NCBI GenBank assembly: GCA_900609035.2
Contig: UXAT02000008.1
Coordinates: 20,779 to 84,778 of the forward strand
From: Candidatus Defluviicoccus seviourii
GTDB taxonomy: Bacteria; Pseudomonadota; Alphaproteobacteria; Rhodospirillales; Defluviicoccaceae
Length of the DNA: 64,000 nucleotides
Direction: 5' to 3'
Notes under the pieces: generated by a model
The model's input: only the letters and a program-made list of their open reading frames with translations
Database searches by the model: none
Told to the model about the DNA's origin: nothing
Program-made: the position numbers and the translations under genes
Shown here: piece after piece, positions 38,049-50,862 of the stretch
How the letters are laid out: each line of letters starts with the position of its first letter
How positions within the stretch are numbered: position 1 is the first letter of the stretch

Positions 38049-38346
38049 CGCAGCATGTGCTCGCTACGAGGCGTAGCGCATTTGTCACGCAATTCCGTTT
38101 ACGGATAGCGGTGTCTGCACGAACCAGGGCGAACTATTCTCTCCCACCTTCGTCGCCCCGACTTCGGGTGCCATAGCGTCGTTAATGCACTATACTGCGC
38201 GCCTGTGCAGCCAAACTGAATTTATGAAAACATAACCGCCCATCTTGAAATCGCGGACACTACGTGGATGTGACCAATGCTTCGCCAAAAAGTATGTGTT
38301 ACACGATTGATCCCGGAACTAGCCGCCTCACAATAATGAGATCGTC

Positions 38347-38973
38347 TTACCTATTCTTAACCGGCCCCAACTGTTCACCAACGAGGCGCGAAATAAACAA
38401 GCACATGTCTCGCATGAATTTGGGATCTTTTTCGCTGTTTAGTTTGTCAGTGGTCTTTAAAATTCTAACGTACTCGTCGCGATTTTCTCTAATGAGCTCT
38501 GGAAGTATTTTTGCGCCCGGCAGCAATCCATTTGATTTTACACACAGGACATAATAGCATATCGCTCTCGCAGTTCGTCCGTTGCCATTTACGAACGGAT
38601 GTATGGCGTTAAGCTTCCACAGTACGAACGATGCCAGAAGTAGCGCATTTGTACCATCCCACAAGCCCTCCACCTCTTCGACAAAGTCATCCATCATTCC
38701 CCCAACATCATCATGGTGTGGAGGGTTATACCTGTCGCAACCGGTACCAACATGGACCTGACACTGTCGATATTGGCCCGCACATTCGTGCAAGCATGCT
38801 ATCGCATGCGCGTTGAGCGCCTTGATTATTTCAGAAGAAAAAATCGGAAGATTCAACGAGATTGCAGCTTTGATAATTGACTGGAGAAAACCATACTGTC
38901 GCTCAAGGTTATCAATCTGTAGAGCCTGATAGACGGGGTTGTCTTCTCTCTTAACGATGTCAATTAGAATCAT
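38347..38973 (-). CDS. Fic-domain protein with altered metal-site residue
   Basis: A 208-residue Fic-fold protein; most family members transfer AMP to hydroxyl side chains of target proteins. The core motif is HPFVNGNGRTAR at residues 125-136. The catalytic His125 and the phosphate-binding GNGR are present, but the acidic residue that normally holds magnesium (D/E) is Asn129. No (S/T)xxxE(G/N) inhibitory helix is visible in this protein. DNA is clearly AT-richer than its neighbours, and the gene lies isolated between sdhB and a desaturase gene, as for acquired DNA. A small gene 17 bases upstream on the same strand may be its partner. Confidence 0.8.
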   Translation of the reverse strand: MILIDIVKREDNPVYQALQIDNLERQYGFLQSIIKAAISLNLPIFSSEIIKALNAHAIACLHECAGQYRQCQVHVGTGCDRYNPPHHDDVGGMMDDFVEEVEGLWDGTNALLLASFVLWKLNAIHPFVNGNGRTARAICYYVLCVKSNGLLPGAKILPELIRENRDEYVRILKTTDKLNSEKDPKFMRDMCLFISRLVGEQLGPVKNR

Positions 38974-38990
38974 AGCTTCGACAAGGCGAG

Positions 38991-39176
38991 TTATGCCCCC
39001 TCGTTTTCCGTTATTCTGTCTACGACCATTTCGCGGCTAATTGCGCTACCGTTGGGAAGGTTCCCGTACACAAAAGAAACCCTCTGTTTTTTAAGGTCTT
39101 CTTTCGACAGCTTCACAGTCGCCTCCTCGCTGAGGCGACGCAACAACGCCTCGTCCGTCTCAACAGACAAACTCAT
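38991..39176 (-). CDS. Small protein paired with the Fic gene, possible antitoxin
   Basis: A 61-residue ORF whose ATG at 39176 has AAGGGG seven bases upstream; an ATG ten codons earlier has no ribosome site. The sequence is charged and helical at the start (TDEALLRRLSEEATVKL), then has QRVSFVYGNLPNGSAISREM. It ends 17 bases before the Fic start on the same strand, the arrangement of toxin-antitoxin pairs. The Fic-antitoxin motif (S/T)xxxE(G/N) is not present; the closest string, TENEG, is one residue short. The function is therefore unproven. Confidence 0.55.
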   Translation of the reverse strand: MSLSVETDEALLRRLSEEATVKLSKEDLKKQRVSFVYGNLPNGSAISREMVVDRITENEGA

Positions 39177-39241
39177 TGGAGTGCCCCTTGTGCCGCTCCG
39201 AGACATCTGACTTGTCCCTCTCCCTCACATTTTTGGGCTTC

Positions 39242-39270
39242 AGATTAGCATCAGAGATGGGCGCTTGCAA
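39242..39270 (-). promoter_or_regulatory. Candidate promoter of the Fic pair
   Basis: On the minus strand TTGCAA (39270-39265), a 17-base spacer and TAATCT (39247-39242; 4 of 6) lie about 65 bases upstream of the small gene. Spacing is ideal; both hexamers are moderate matches. Confidence 0.4.
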
Positions 39271-39616
39271 CTTAAAAAGAGTCTCAACAGACTCGCTACA
39301 CGCGCATGTAGCATCAATTCAAATCGTGATGCGCGAGATATTTCGACAACGAGTAGCAGTCGGTAGTTAAGTGATGTGTCTTGAACAGCCTATCGGTTGC
39401 GCCAAGATCGTGGAAATCGGTGATCGCTCACCGCGATCGCAGATGGGCATTATGAAGCTTCGCAGCGATCTCTCGCTGCTTGCGGATGAAGAGGGTGACT
39501 GTAGGTCGAGCGTCGCATTTCAAAGCGCCGGAATGGAAGCATGCGAGAAGGCAGGAACCGCAGCTAGGCGCGTAATCCACTAATCTCGATCTACGCGAAC
39601 CTGAGCATCGGCGGCG
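39271..39616. other. Intergenic stretch without a recognised gene
   Basis: About 345 bases between the Fic pair and the desaturase gene. A 70-codon open frame (39371-39583, plus) has no recognisable motif and no ribosome site. Base composition changes here from AT-rich to GC-rich, so the right border of the acquired segment probably lies within it. No repeat of sdhB or of the desaturase gene was found. Confidence 0.5.
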
Positions 39617-40429
39617 TCAGCGCCGCTGCGGCCGAGCCAGCGGCTGCAGCAGCAAGCGGCCGAGGTGGCGGTCGCGCGCGCTGCGAAAGGTCTCAAGACC
39701 GATCGCCATGCCCTCATGACCGTCGACCGGCTGGTCCCGATAGGTCCCGAACAGGCGGTCCCACAGCGACAGATTGAAGCCGTAGTTGGAGTCGGTCTCC
39801 CGCCGGTGCACCGAGTGATGGACGCGGTGCATATCCGGGGTGACGATCAACCGCCTGAGGATGCGGTCAACACGCAGAGGCAGACGGACGTTGCCGTGGT
39901 TGAACAGCGCGCCGCTGCTCAAGCAGATCTCGAACACGATGACGGCCGCCGCCGGCGCGCCGATCGCGGCGACTACTGCCATTTTGTACGCCATCGAGAC
40001 CACGATCTCGACCGGGTGGAAGCGCACACCCGTCGTGCTGTCGAAATCGACATCGGAATGGTGGACCCGGTGCAGCCGCCACAACAGGGGCACCTTATGC
40101 ATCGCTACGTGCTGGGCCCAGATGGCGAGGTCGAGCACGATGACTGCGAGCACGAAGGCGAGCCAGGCGGGGAGATCGATGACGTTGAGCAAGCCGAAGC
40201 CGCGCGCCGCCGCTAATGTCGCGACGCCCACCGCCGCCAGCGGCACGGCAAGCCGTATGATCAGCGCGCCCAGGATGACGAGGCCGATGTTGGCGATCCA
40301 GCGTCCGGTCAGCGGTACGCTCAAGCGCCGCCGCGGGGCGGCGAACTCCCACGCCGTCATCCCGGCGAGCATCAGGGCGAATGCCGATAACCGGATCGCC
40401 GCGTCATGCTGGACGAGGAAATCGCTCAT
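39617..40429 (-). CDS. Sterol desaturase / fatty acid hydroxylase superfamily protein
   Basis: A 270-residue integral membrane di-iron oxygenase. The histidine clusters are visible: WAQHVAMHKVPLLWRLHRVHH gives HxxxH and HxxHH, here read as HVAMH and HRVHH, and a C-terminal DMHRVHHS supplies the third. Four hydrophobic segments surround them. Members hydroxylate or desaturate sterols, fatty acids, carotenoids or ether lipids; the substrate is unknown. It is not adjacent to the hopanoid cluster. The next gene, zapE, is divergent. Confidence 0.8.
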   Translation of the reverse strand: MSDFLVQHDAAIRLSAFALMLAGMTAWEFAAPRRRLSVPLTGRWIANIGLVILGALIIRLAVPLAAVGVATLAAARGFGLLNVIDLPAWLAFVLAVIVLDLAIWAQHVAMHKVPLLWRLHRVHHSDVDFDSTTGVRFHPVEIVVSMAYKMAVVAAIGAPAAAVIVFEICLSSGALFNHGNVRLPLRVDRILRRLIVTPDMHRVHHSVHRRETDSNYGFNLSLWDRLFGTYRDQPVDGHEGMAIGLETFRSARDRHLGRLLLQPLARPQRR

Positions 40430-40591
40430 CTACCCCTCGACGCTGACCGCGCCACGCGGAGCCAGCCTGCCTGCCCTCAGGCACGCCCCTCGCCACGCAC
40501 CCTCATCACACGCCCGCATGCGTCGCCACCCTTTACAAGCCGCATCCCGGCGCATAGGCTTTTCGCACGCGCAACAAAGGCTTCGTTCGCC

Positions 40592-41752
40592 ATGCCGCAG
40601 GGACCGCTCTCTCAGTACCGTGCCCGCCTCACCGCAGGTGAGCTGAAGCCAGATCCGGCCCAGGAGTTGGCCGCCGAGAAGCTCGAAAGCCTCCATCACG
40701 CGCTTGCGAACTATTCGCCGACGGTGGGGCGGACGGGCTGGAAGGAGCGCTTCGGCCTTGCCCGCCGGCCAACCGAGCCGCCCCAAGGTCTATATATCTA
40801 CGGCGGCGTCGGCCGCGGCAAGTCGATGCTGATGGATATCTTCTTCCGCGTCGCACCGGTGGCGCAGAAGCGGCGGGTGCATTTTCACGCCTTCATGCAG
40901 GAGGTCCATGCCCGCCTCAAGGTCGAGCGCGACCGCGAGCGCGGCAGCGGCGCCGCAACCGCTGCCCGCGCCAGCCTGCGGCAGCGGATAGAGCAGGATG
41001 TCCTGGGCGAGGTGGCGCGGCAGTTCGCGCGTGAGGCTTGGCTTCTCTGTTTCGATGAATTTCAGGTCCAGGATATTGCGGATGCGATGATCCTTGGCCG
41101 CCTGTTCCAGGCCTTTTTTGAAGCCGGTGTCATTATCGTCGCCACATCGAACCGGCCGCCCAAGGACCTCTACAAGGATGGCCTCCAGCGCGATCTGTTC
41201 TTGCCCTTCATCGCGCTGATCGAACGCAAGCTCGACGTCCTGCAGCTCGACTCCGGCACCGACTACCGCCTGGAGACGATGCGGATGATGAACGTTTACC
41301 TGGTGCCCAGCGACGACAGCACCGATGCCCGGCTTGAGGCCTACTTCCAGCGCTTGACCCATGGCGCCGATGTCGGCCCGGATGCGATCATCGTCCACGG
41401 GCGGACGGTGGAGATCCCGAAGGCATCCGACGACATCGCATTCGCGAGCTTCCCGCTCTTGTGTCAGCAACCGCTTGGGCCCGCCGACTACCTCGCGATC
41501 GCGGCGCGCTACGACGTGTTGTTTCTCTCCCGCATCCCGCAAATGACGCCTGCGCAGCGCAACGAGGCGAAGCGCTTCGTGACGCTGATCGATACCTTGT
41601 ATGAGCACAAGGTCAAGCTCATCTGCTCCGCTGCGGCCCGGCCGGATGACCTCTATCCCAAGGGCGACGGCTCATTCGAGTTCGAGCGCACGGTCTCGCG
41701 GCTGACGGAGATGCAGAGCGCCGAATACCTGGGCGCCGAGCACCAGGCGTAA
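40592..41752 (+). CDS. zapE: AFG1-like ATPase, cell division protein ZapE
   Basis: A 386-residue P-loop ATPase of the AFG1/ZapE family, linked to Z-ring stability in bacteria and to complex IV quality control in mitochondria. Walker A is GGVGRGKSMLMD and Walker B is LLCFDEFQVQDIADAMIL. ATSNRPPKDLYKDGLQR is the sensor region, and a C-terminal FLSRIPQMTPAQRNEAKRF is also typical. ATG 40592 starts the conserved MPQGPLSQYRARL. It precedes mdh, the usual order in Rhodospirillales. Confidence 0.9.
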   Translation: MPQGPLSQYRARLTAGELKPDPAQELAAEKLESLHHALANYSPTVGRTGWKERFGLARRPTEPPQGLYIYGGVGRGKSMLMDIFFRVAPVAQKRRVHFHAFMQEVHARLKVERDRERGSGAATAARASLRQRIEQDVLGEVARQFAREAWLLCFDEFQVQDIADAMILGRLFQAFFEAGVIIVATSNRPPKDLYKDGLQRDLFLPFIALIERKLDVLQLDSGTDYRLETMRMMNVYLVPSDDSTDARLEAYFQRLTHGADVGPDAIIVHGRTVEIPKASDDIAFASFPLLCQQPLGPADYLAIAARYDVLFLSRIPQMTPAQRNEAKRFVTLIDTLYEHKVKLICSAAARPDDLYPKGDGSFEFERTVSRLTEMQSAEYLGAEHQA

Positions 41753-41971
41753 GGCGCGGCCACCGCACGCGCGCACACCCGATACCAGCCCTGGCCGGCT
41801 GCCCGCCGGACGACCGTGCTGACACCCGAACGCCTTCGTCTGCTTGCGTTTTCTGCCGCACCGCAACACCCTCTTGCTTGCCCTGAGGGGAGATTCGCGC
41901 TAGTAAATCGGATCCAAGTTATCGCAATGCAGCAGCACCGGTTGAAAAGGTGCGGGCGTCTGGTCTCCTGA

Positions 41972-42934
<963 letters not shown>

Positions 42935-43073
42935 ACGCCCCGCCCGGCCGTCGCCGCTTGGCCTCTGCGAAGCGGCGCCGAGCCGGTCGTTGACCGGGTT
43001 CCGGGCGTGCCGCCGCCACCGCGCAAGGGCACGCCCGCTTGAGGATTGCGAACACAGCACTGGAGAGGGACGG

Positions 43074-44242
<1,169 letters not shown>

Positions 44243-44243
<1 letters not shown>

Positions 44244-45118
44244 TGTCAGTTATCGTCAACGCTGAAACCAAGGTCATCTGTCAGGGCTTCACCGGCGCGC
44301 AAGGCACCTTCCACTCAGAGCAGGCGATCGCCTACGGGACGAAGATGGTGGGCGGCGTGACGCCGGGCAAAGGCGGCACCAGCCACCTCGACCTGCCAGT
44401 CTTCGATACCGTCGCCGATGCCGCCGCCAAGACGGGCGCCAATGCGACCGTGATCTACGTACCGCCGCCGTTCGCGGCCGATGCGATGCTGGAAGCGATC
44501 GACGCCGAGTTGCAGCTCATCGTCTGCATCACGGAAGGCATTCCGGTCGTCGACATGCTGAAGGTGAAGCGCGCTCTCGCCAACTCCAAGAGCCGGCTCA
44601 TCGGCCCCAACTGCCCGGGCATTATTACACCCGGTGCTTGCAAGATCGGCATTATGCCGGGCCACATCCATACGCCCGGCATCATCGGCATCGTCTCTCG
44701 GTCCGGCACGCTCACCTACGAGGCGGTGGCACAGACGACCGCGACCGGACTCGGGCAGACCACCTGCGTCGGCATCGGCGGCGATCCGGTCAACGGCACC
44801 AACTTCATCGATTGCCTTGAGCTGTTCTTGAAGGACGACGCGACCAAGGGAATCGTCATGATCGGCGAGATCGGCGGCTCGGCGGAGGAAGACGCCGCAG
44901 ATTTCCTGCGGCTGTCCAAGACCAAGAAACCGGTCGTTTCCTTCATCGCCGGCCGCACGGCGCCCCCGGGACGGCGAATGGGGCATGCCGGTGCGATTAT
45001 CTCTGGTGGCAAGGGAACAGCTGACGATAAGATCGAAGCGTTGAAGCGCGCCGGCGCCGTGGTCGCCGACTCGCCAGCAACGCTCGGCAAAAACATGGTC
45101 GCGGCGATGCGGGGTTAA
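44243..45118 (+). CDS. sucD: Succinyl-CoA synthetase alpha subunit
   Basis: Binds CoA and carries the phosphohistidine. The 291-residue product has the opening [34 protein letters not shown], and the active-site histidine in [17 protein letters not shown]. The start at ATG 44243 follows GGAGG inside sucC. It forms the heterodimer with SucC and is followed by sucA after about 70 bases. Confidence 0.96.
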
Positions 45119-45190
45119 CCCGCACCACGCGGCCGACTGGAGGAGGCGGGCGCGGTCCGATGGTGACCGCGCCTCCGAGGCTTAGTGGAC

Positions 45191-48115
45191 ATGGCAACCA
45201 TACCGGAAAGCTTCCTGACCGGGGCTAACGCGCCGTATATCGCTGAACTCTACAGCCGCTACATCGCCAATCCGGCGTCCGTCGACGCAAGCTGGGCGGC
45301 TTTCTTCCGCGAGCTGCGCGATGAAGCGCCTTCGGTTCTGGCCGAAGCCCGCGGCGCCACCTGGGCGTCGCGACCCACGCTGATCGGCGGCAACGGCAGC
45401 GCACCGGCGCGGGCGACGCCGGCGACCGCAGGTCCGGCGGCCGTTCCGGCCGCGGCAGCCCAGCCGTCGAACAGTGAGATTCGCGCGGCAACGCTCGACA
45501 GCGTGCGTGCGCTGATGCTGATCCGCGTCTACCGCGTCCGCGGCCATCTGATGGCGAACTTCGACCCCCTTGAGCTTGAGGGGGGCAAGTACCATCCTGA
45601 ACTCGATCCCAAGACCTACGGCTTCACCGAGGCCGATCTCGACCGCCCGATCTTCATCGACAACATCCTGGGCCTTGAGACCGCAACCTTGCGGGAGATC
45701 CTCGCGATCCTCAAGGAGACCTACTGTGGGTCGATCGGCGTCGAGTTCATGCACATCCAGCATCCGGATGAGAAAGCGTGGATCCAGCAGCGGATCGAGA
45801 GCATCCACAACCAGACCCAATTCACGGTCAACGGCAAGCGGGCGATCTTCGAGCGGCTGGTGGAAGCCGAGGAGTTCGAGCAGTTCCTGCATGTCAAGTT
45901 TACCGGCACCAAGCGCTTCGGCCTTGACGGCGGCGAGGCGACGGTGGCCGCGCTCGAACAGATTTTGAAGCGCGGCAGCCAGTTGGGCGTGCGCGAGGTG
46001 ATCGTCGGCATGGCGCATCGCGGCCGCCTCAACGTGCTCGCCAACGTCATGAAGAAGCCGTACGCAGCGATCTTCTCGGAGTTTCAGGGCCACGCCGCCC
46101 ACCCGGACGACGTTCAGGGATCCGGTGACGTCAAGTATCACCTCGGCACCTCGGCCGACCGGGTCTTCGATGGCCAGGAAATCCATCTGTCGTTGAGCGC
46201 CAATCCGTCGCACCTGGAGGCGGTTGATCCGGTCGTCCTCGGCAAGGTCCGCGCGAAGCAGACCCTGCTCGGCGATTCCCAGCGCAGCCAAGTGCTCGGC
46301 ATCCTGCTGCACGGTGACGCCGCCATCGCCGGCCAGGGCCTGGCAGCCGAGACGTTCGGCCTGTCCGAACTGAAGGGCTACCGTGTCGGCGGCACGATCC
46401 ACTTCATCATTAACAATCAGATCGGCTTCACCACCAGTCCCGGCTACTCGCGCTCCTCCCCCTATCCGTCCGATGTCGCCAAGACCGTGCAGGCGCCGAT
46501 CTTCCACGTCAACGGCGATGACCCGGAGGCCGTCGTGCATGTCGCCCGCATCGCCACCGAGTTCCGGCAGGAATTCAAGCGTGATGTCGTCGTCGACATG
46601 TTCTGCTACCGCCGCTTCGGCCACAACGAGGCCGACGAGCCGTCGTTCACGCAGCCGATCATGTACAAGGCCATCGCCAAACACCCGACGGCGCGGCAGA
46701 TCTACGGCGAGCGCCTGGTCAGCGAAGGCGTGTTGACCAAGGACGAGGTCGACGGAATCGGCAGTTCGGTGCGCGCCCGGCTCGACCAGGCCTTTCAGTC
46801 GGCACAGACCTACAAACAGAACCGCGCCGACTGGTTGCAAGGCAAGTGGAGCGGGCTCAAGACCTTGATCGGCGAGGAGGAGCTGCGCGAGGAGGAGACT
46901 TGGGTCTCTCTCGCCATGCTCCGCGAAGTGGGGCGCGCGATCTCCGAACCGCCGGCAAATTTCAACGTCAACCGCAAGATCAGGCGTGTCCTCGCGGCGA
47001 GGCGCGACATGATCGAGCGCGGCGAAGGCCTTGACTGGGCGATGGGCGAAGCGCTCGCGTTCGGCTCGTTGCTCGCCGAGGGCGTTCCGGTCCGTCTTTC
47101 CGGGCAAGATAGCGGACGGGGCACCTTCTCGCACCGCCACGCAGTGCTTGTCGATCAGGAGACCGAGGACCGCTACATCCCACTCAACAACGTAAGCGAC
47201 AGTCAGGCCGCCTTTGAAGTCATCGACAGCCCACTGTCCGAGGCGGGCGTGCTCGGTTTCGAATACGGCTATACGCTGTCCGAGCCGGACGTGCTGGTGC
47301 TGTGGGAGGCCCAGTTCGGCGACTTCGCCAACGGCGCGCAGGTCATCATCGATCAATTCATCGCGTCGGGGGAATCGAAGTGGCTGCGGCTCTCTGGCCT
47401 CGTGATGCTGCTGCCGCATGGCTACGAGGGCCAAGGGCCGGAGCACTCCTCTGCCCGGCCCGAGCGCTATCTGCAGCTGTGCGCAGAGGATAACCTGCAG
47501 GTCGTCAACTGCACCACCCCGGCCAACTATTTCCACGTTCTCCGGCGCCAGATCCGCCGCAACTTCCGCAAGCCGCTGATCGTCTTCTCGCCGAAATCGC
47601 TGCTGCGGCACCGCCTGGCGATCTCGCCGTTGAGCGATTTCGGGCCACAGTCACGCTTCCAACGTGTCATCACCGAGACCGATCCCTTGGCCGGGGACGC
47701 CGAAGTGCGCCGGGTCGTCTTCTGCAGCGGCAAGGTCTACTACGACCTCGTGAAGGAGCGTCGCGACCGCGGCATCAACGACGTCGCCATATTGCGCGTC
47801 GAGCAGCTCTATCCCTGGCCGCGCTTGAGGGTCATGGCGGAGATCAGCCGTTATTCGAACGCCGAAGTCGTCTGGTGCCAGGAGGAGCCGGCCAACATGG
47901 GCGGCTGGATGTTTGTGCTGCCGCGGTTGACGAATATTCTCGATGAGTTGAAACGCGACCAGCGGGTGCCCATCTACGCCGGCCGGAAGGCGTCGGCGTC
48001 ACCGGCAACGGGCCTGCTCAAGACCCACGAGGCCGAGCAGCGCCAGCTTGTCGAGCATGCGCTGGCGACCGCCATTGATGCCATTCCGCAGCCGTTCCGA
48101 CGGCCGGTCAGCTGA
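45191..48115 (+). CDS. sucA: 2-Oxoglutarate dehydrogenase E1 component
   Basis: Thiamine-diphosphate decarboxylase of the oxoglutarate dehydrogenase complex, 974 residues from ATG 45191 (GTG 45185 is also possible). The N-terminal [18 protein letters not shown] helix binds the E2 core. [18 protein letters not shown] and [20 protein letters not shown] are active-site regions, and [18 protein letters not shown] follows the ThDP/metal site. The C-terminal [13 protein letters not shown] is diagnostic. An alanine/proline-rich linker lies around residues 65-90. It sits directly upstream of sucB. Confidence 0.96.
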   Translation: MATIPESFLTGANAPYIAELYSRYIANPASVDASWAAFFRELRDEAPSVLAEARGATWASRPTLIGGNGSAPARATPATAGPAAVPAAAAQPSNSEIRAATLDSVRALMLIRVYRVRGHLMANFDPLELEGGKYHPELDPKTYGFTEADLDRPIFIDNILGLETATLREILAILKETYCGSIGVEFMHIQHPDEKAWIQQRIESIHNQTQFTVNGKRAIFERLVEAEEFEQFLHVKFTGTKRFGLDGGEATVAALEQILKRGSQLGVREVIVGMAHRGRLNVLANVMKKPYAAIFSEFQGHAAHPDDVQGSGDVKYHLGTSADRVFDGQEIHLSLSANPSHLEAVDPVVLGKVRAKQTLLGDSQRSQVLGILLHGDAAIAGQGLAAETFGLSELKGYRVGGTIHFIINNQIGFTTSPGYSRSSPYPSDVAKTVQAPIFHVNGDDPEAVVHVARIATEFRQEFKRDVVVDMFCYRRFGHNEADEPSFTQPIMYKAIAKHPTARQIYGERLVSEGVLTKDEVDGIGSSVRARLDQAFQSAQTYKQNRADWLQGKWSGLKTLIGEEELREEETWVSLAMLREVGRAISEPPANFNVNRKIRRVLAARRDMIERGEGLDWAMGEALAFGSLLAEGVPVRLSGQDSGRGTFSHRHAVLVDQETEDRYIPLNNVSDSQAAFEVIDSPLSEAGVLGFEYGYTLSEPDVLVLWEAQFGDFANGAQVIIDQFIASGESKWLRLSGLVMLLPHGYEGQGPEHSSARPERYLQLCAEDNLQVVNCTTPANYFHVLRRQIRRNFRKPLIVFSPKSLLRHRLAISPLSDFGPQSRFQRVITETDPLAGDAEVRRVVFCSGKVYYDLVKERRDRGINDVAILRVEQLYPWPRLRVMAEISRYSNAEVVWCQEEPANMGGWMFVLPRLTNILDELKRDQRVPIYAGRKASASPATGLLKTHEAEQRQLVEHALATAIDAIPQPFRRPVS

Positions 48116-48135
48116 GAACGGGAGCGGGAAACCCC

Positions 48136-49407
48136 ATGTCGATCGATATCGTGGTGCCGACGCTGGGCGAGTCGGTAACAGAAGCGACGGTTGCGAAGTG
48201 GCTGAAAGCCCAAGGCGAAGCGGTCCGGGTCGATGAGCCGCTGGTCGAACTCGAAACCGACAAAGTGACCGTCGAGGTGCCGTCGCCGGTTGCAGGTGTG
48301 CTGGCCGAGATCAGCGCCGCTGCCGGCGCCGATGTCGCCGTCGGTGCCGTCCTCGGCCGTATCAATGAGGGCGCGGCGGCGCAACCGGCGGCAGCGGCAC
48401 CAGTCGCGCCAGCTCCAACCGCACCGGCGCCGGCCGCGACACCTGCTGTGGCTGCACCGCCGCCAGCGGCACCGGTCGCCATCGTCACCGATACGACCCT
48501 CTCGCCGGCCGTGCGCAAACTGATCGAGGAAAACCGCCTCGATCCTGCCGCGATCAAGGCCTCGGGCAAGGATGGCCGCCTCACCAAGGGCGACGTTCTC
48601 GCTCACCTGGAAGCGCGGGCGGCCGCAGCTTCGGCCGTGATCGAGGAACGCAGCGCCGCCGCCCACGCGGTCGCAGCGCCAGCAGTGCCGCCGGCACCCA
48701 GCTCGCCACGCGAGGAGCGGGTGCGGATGACCAGGCTCAGGCGCATGGTGGCGCAGCGGCTCAAGGAAGCGCAGAACACCGCGGCGATGCTCACGACCTT
48801 CAACGAGATCGACATGAGCGCCGCCAATGCCTTGCGCAGCCAGTACCGCGACGCGTTCGAGAAAAGGCACGGTGTCCGCCTGGGCGTGATGTCGATCTTC
48901 GTCAAAGCCTGCGTGACGGCACTGAAGGAGTTTCCGGCCGTCAACGCCGAGATCGACGGCGACGACATCGTCTACAAGAACCACTACGACATCGCGATCG
49001 CGGTCGCGTCGCCGCAGGGGCTTGTCGTCCCGGTCGTGCGTGATGCCGATCAATTGTCGTTCGCCGGCATCGAGACCGCGATTGCCGCGTTCGCCAAGCG
49101 CGCACGCGAAGGCGCGCTCGCGATCGAGGACATGCAGGGCGGCACGTTCACGATCACCAACGGCGGCGTGTTCGGCTCGCTGATGTCAACCCCGATCATC
49201 AATCCGCCGCAGTCGGGCATCCTCGGCATGCACAAGGTGCAGCAGCGGCCGATGGTGCTGGCGGATGGCTCGATTGAAGCGCGGCCAATGATGTATGTGG
49301 CGCTCAGCTACGATCACCGCATCATCGATGGCCGCGAGGCTGTCTCCTTCCTGGTGCGGGTCAAGGAATGCGTCGAGGATCCGCAGCGCATCCTCATCGA
49401 GACCTGA
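48136..49407 (+). CDS. sucB: 2-Oxoglutarate dehydrogenase E2 (dihydrolipoyl succinyltransferase)
   Basis: Core of the complex; transfers succinyl to CoA. The 423-residue product has one lipoyl domain (residues 1-78; lipoyl Lys43 in ETDKVTVEV), an Ala/Pro linker (about 80-120), a peripheral-subunit-binding domain ([18 protein letters not shown] through [13 protein letters not shown]), a second Ala/Pro linker and the catalytic domain, ending with [13 protein letters not shown], which holds the catalytic His and Asp. It lies 20 bases after sucA. Confidence 0.96.
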   Translation: MSIDIVVPTLGESVTEATVAKWLKAQGEAVRVDEPLVELETDKVTVEVPSPVAGVLAEISAAAGADVAVGAVLGRINEGAAAQPAAAAPVAPAPTAPAPAATPAVAAPPPAAPVAIVTDTTLSPAVRKLIEENRLDPAAIKASGKDGRLTKGDVLAHLEARAAAASAVIEERSAAAHAVAAPAVPPAPSSPREERVRMTRLRRMVAQRLKEAQNTAAMLTTFNEIDMSAANALRSQYRDAFEKRHGVRLGVMSIFVKACVTALKEFPAVNAEIDGDDIVYKNHYDIAIAVASPQGLVVPVVRDADQLSFAGIETAIAAFAKRAREGALAIEDMQGGTFTITNGGVFGSLMSTPIINPPQSGILGMHKVQQRPMVLADGSIEARPMMYVALSYDHRIIDGREAVSFLVRVKECVEDPQRILIET

Positions 49408-49448
49408 TCCCGCCGCACGCGCGGGCATTCAACGACAGGACGGCGGGC

Positions 49449-50861
49449 ATGGCGAACGACGCTTACGATCTGATCGTCATCGGCGGCGGCCCCGGCGGTT
49501 ACGTGGCCGCCATCCGCGCCGCCCAACTCGGCATGCGGGTCGGCTGCATCGAGAAGCGGGCGACGCTCGGCGGAACCTGCCTCAACGTCGGCTGCATTCC
49601 GTCGAAGGCACTCCTGCAATCCTCCCACTTCTTCGAGGAAGCGGGGCACGGCTTCGGCCAGCACGGCATCGCGATCGGCGCGCTCGCCCTCGACTTGCCC
49701 GCGATGATGGCGCGCAAGACCAAGGTCGTGCACGAGCTGACGCAAGGCATTGCATTTCTGTTCCGCAAGAACAAGGTCGACCACCTGCACGGCACCGGCA
49801 CCCTTGTGGCAGCCGGTCAGGTGACGTTCGCACCCGAGAGCGGCGGCGAGACGCGCCTGCTCACCGCTTCGCGGATCCTGATCGCGACCGGATCCGACGT
49901 CGCTTCGATCCCCGGTGTCACCATCGACGAAGAGCGGATCGTGAGCTCGACCGGCGCGCTGGCGCTGGCGCAGGTGCCCAAGCGCTTGATCGTCATCGGC
50001 GGCGGCGCGATCGGCATCGAACTGGGCTCGGTCTGGCGGCGGCTGGGCGCAGAGGTCGTCGTCATCGAGTTCCTCGATCAGATCCTGGCCGGCATGGACG
50101 GCGAGATCGCGAAGACGATGCTGCGCATCCTGCAAAAGCAAGGGCTGCGGTTCAAGCTGGCGAGCAAGGTCACCGCCGCCACCGTGTCCGAAGAAGGCGT
50201 CAGCCTCACGGTGGAGCCGGTCAAGGGCGGCGCTCAGGAGACGCTGGCCGCCGACATTGTGCTGGTTTCGGTCGGCCGGCGCCCGTGCACCGACGGCCTT
50301 GGCTTGGATGCGGCAGGCGTCAAGCGCGACAGCCGTGGTTTCGTCGTCGTCGATCACGCGTTTGCGACCAGCGTTGCCGGCATCTATGCGATTGGCGATG
50401 TCATCGGCGGCAAGATGTTGGCGCACAAAGCGGAGGAAGAGGGCATCGCCGCGGTCGAGCTGATGGCGGGCCAGGCCGGGCACGTGAATTACGAGGCCAT
50501 CCCGGCGATCGTCTACACGTGGCCGGAGGTTGCCGCCGTCGGCCTGACGGAGGAACAGCTGAAGGCGGATGGGATCGCCTACCGCGTCGGCAAATTCCCC
50601 TTCACCGCCAACTCGCGCGCCCGCTGCAACGCCGATGCCGATGGCCTGGTCAAGCTCATCGCGGACGCCAAGACTGACCGCCTCCTGGGCGGCCACATCG
50701 TTGGCCCGGAAGCGGGCGACATCATCCAGGAGGTGGTCACAGCGATGGAGTTCGGCGGCTCGGCCGAGGACCTGGCGCGCACCAGCCACGGCCATCCCGG
50801 CCTTTCGGAAGCGATCAAGGAGGCGGCGTTGGCCGTCGCCGGCCGCGCCATCCATATCTGA
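49449..50861 (+). CDS. lpd: Dihydrolipoamide dehydrogenase (E3)
   Basis: Flavoprotein that reoxidises lipoamide on E2 using NAD. The product is 470 residues from ATG 49449. The FAD motif is IGGGPGGYVAAIRAAQLG, the redox disulfide is in GGTCLNVGCIPSKALLQ, the NAD motif is GGGAIGIELGSVWRRLG, and [15 protein letters not shown] carries the active-site base. The last 315 bases occur again at 52501-52815 with only synonymous differences, beyond an AT-rich islet that begins right after this stop codon. This copy is complete. Confidence 0.96.
   Translation: MANDAYDLIVIGGGPGGYVAAIRAAQLGMRVGCIEKRATLGGTCLNVGCIPSKALLQSSHFFEEAGHGFGQHGIAIGALALDLPAMMARKTKVVHELTQGIAFLFRKNKVDHLHGTGTLVAAGQVTFAPESGGETRLLTASRILIATGSDVASIPGVTIDEERIVSSTGALALAQVPKRLIVIGGGAIGIELGSVWRRLGAEVVVIEFLDQILAGMDGEIAKTMLRILQKQGLRFKLASKVTAATVSEEGVSLTVEPVKGGAQETLAADIVLVSVGRRPCTDGLGLDAAGVKRDSRGFVVVDHAFATSVAGIYAIGDVIGGKMLAHKAEEEGIAAVELMAGQAGHVNYEAIPAIVYTWPEVAAVGLTEEQLKADGIAYRVGKFPFTANSRARCNADADGLVKLIADAKTDRLLGGHIVGPEAGDIIQEVVTAMEFGGSAEDLARTSHGHPGLSEAIKEAALAVAGRAIHI
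50547..50861 (+). repeat. Direct repeat A1: 3' end of intact lpd
   Basis: 315 bases that recur at 52501-52815 at a constant offset of 1954 with no gaps and 12 substitutions (96% identity), every one synonymous. Similarity ends exactly at the stop codon. Together the two repeats bracket the islet 50862-52500. Confidence 0.9.
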
Positions 50862-50862
50862 A

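Noticed and set aside
39371..39583. 70-codon open frame between the Fic pair and the desaturase gene
   Set aside because: No ribosome site or recognisable motif; could be a remnant of an older gene, but nothing supports a name.
38049..39616. Third islet with a duplicated 3' end (sdhB or the desaturase gene) around the short Fic gene
   Set aside because: Looked for copies of both gene ends on either side; none found, so this pocket does not share the lpd/acr3 design.
45182..47611. Very long minus-strand open frame (809 codons) opposite sucA
   Set aside because: Antisense shadow of a GC-rich, codon-biased gene; sucA on the plus strand is unmistakable.
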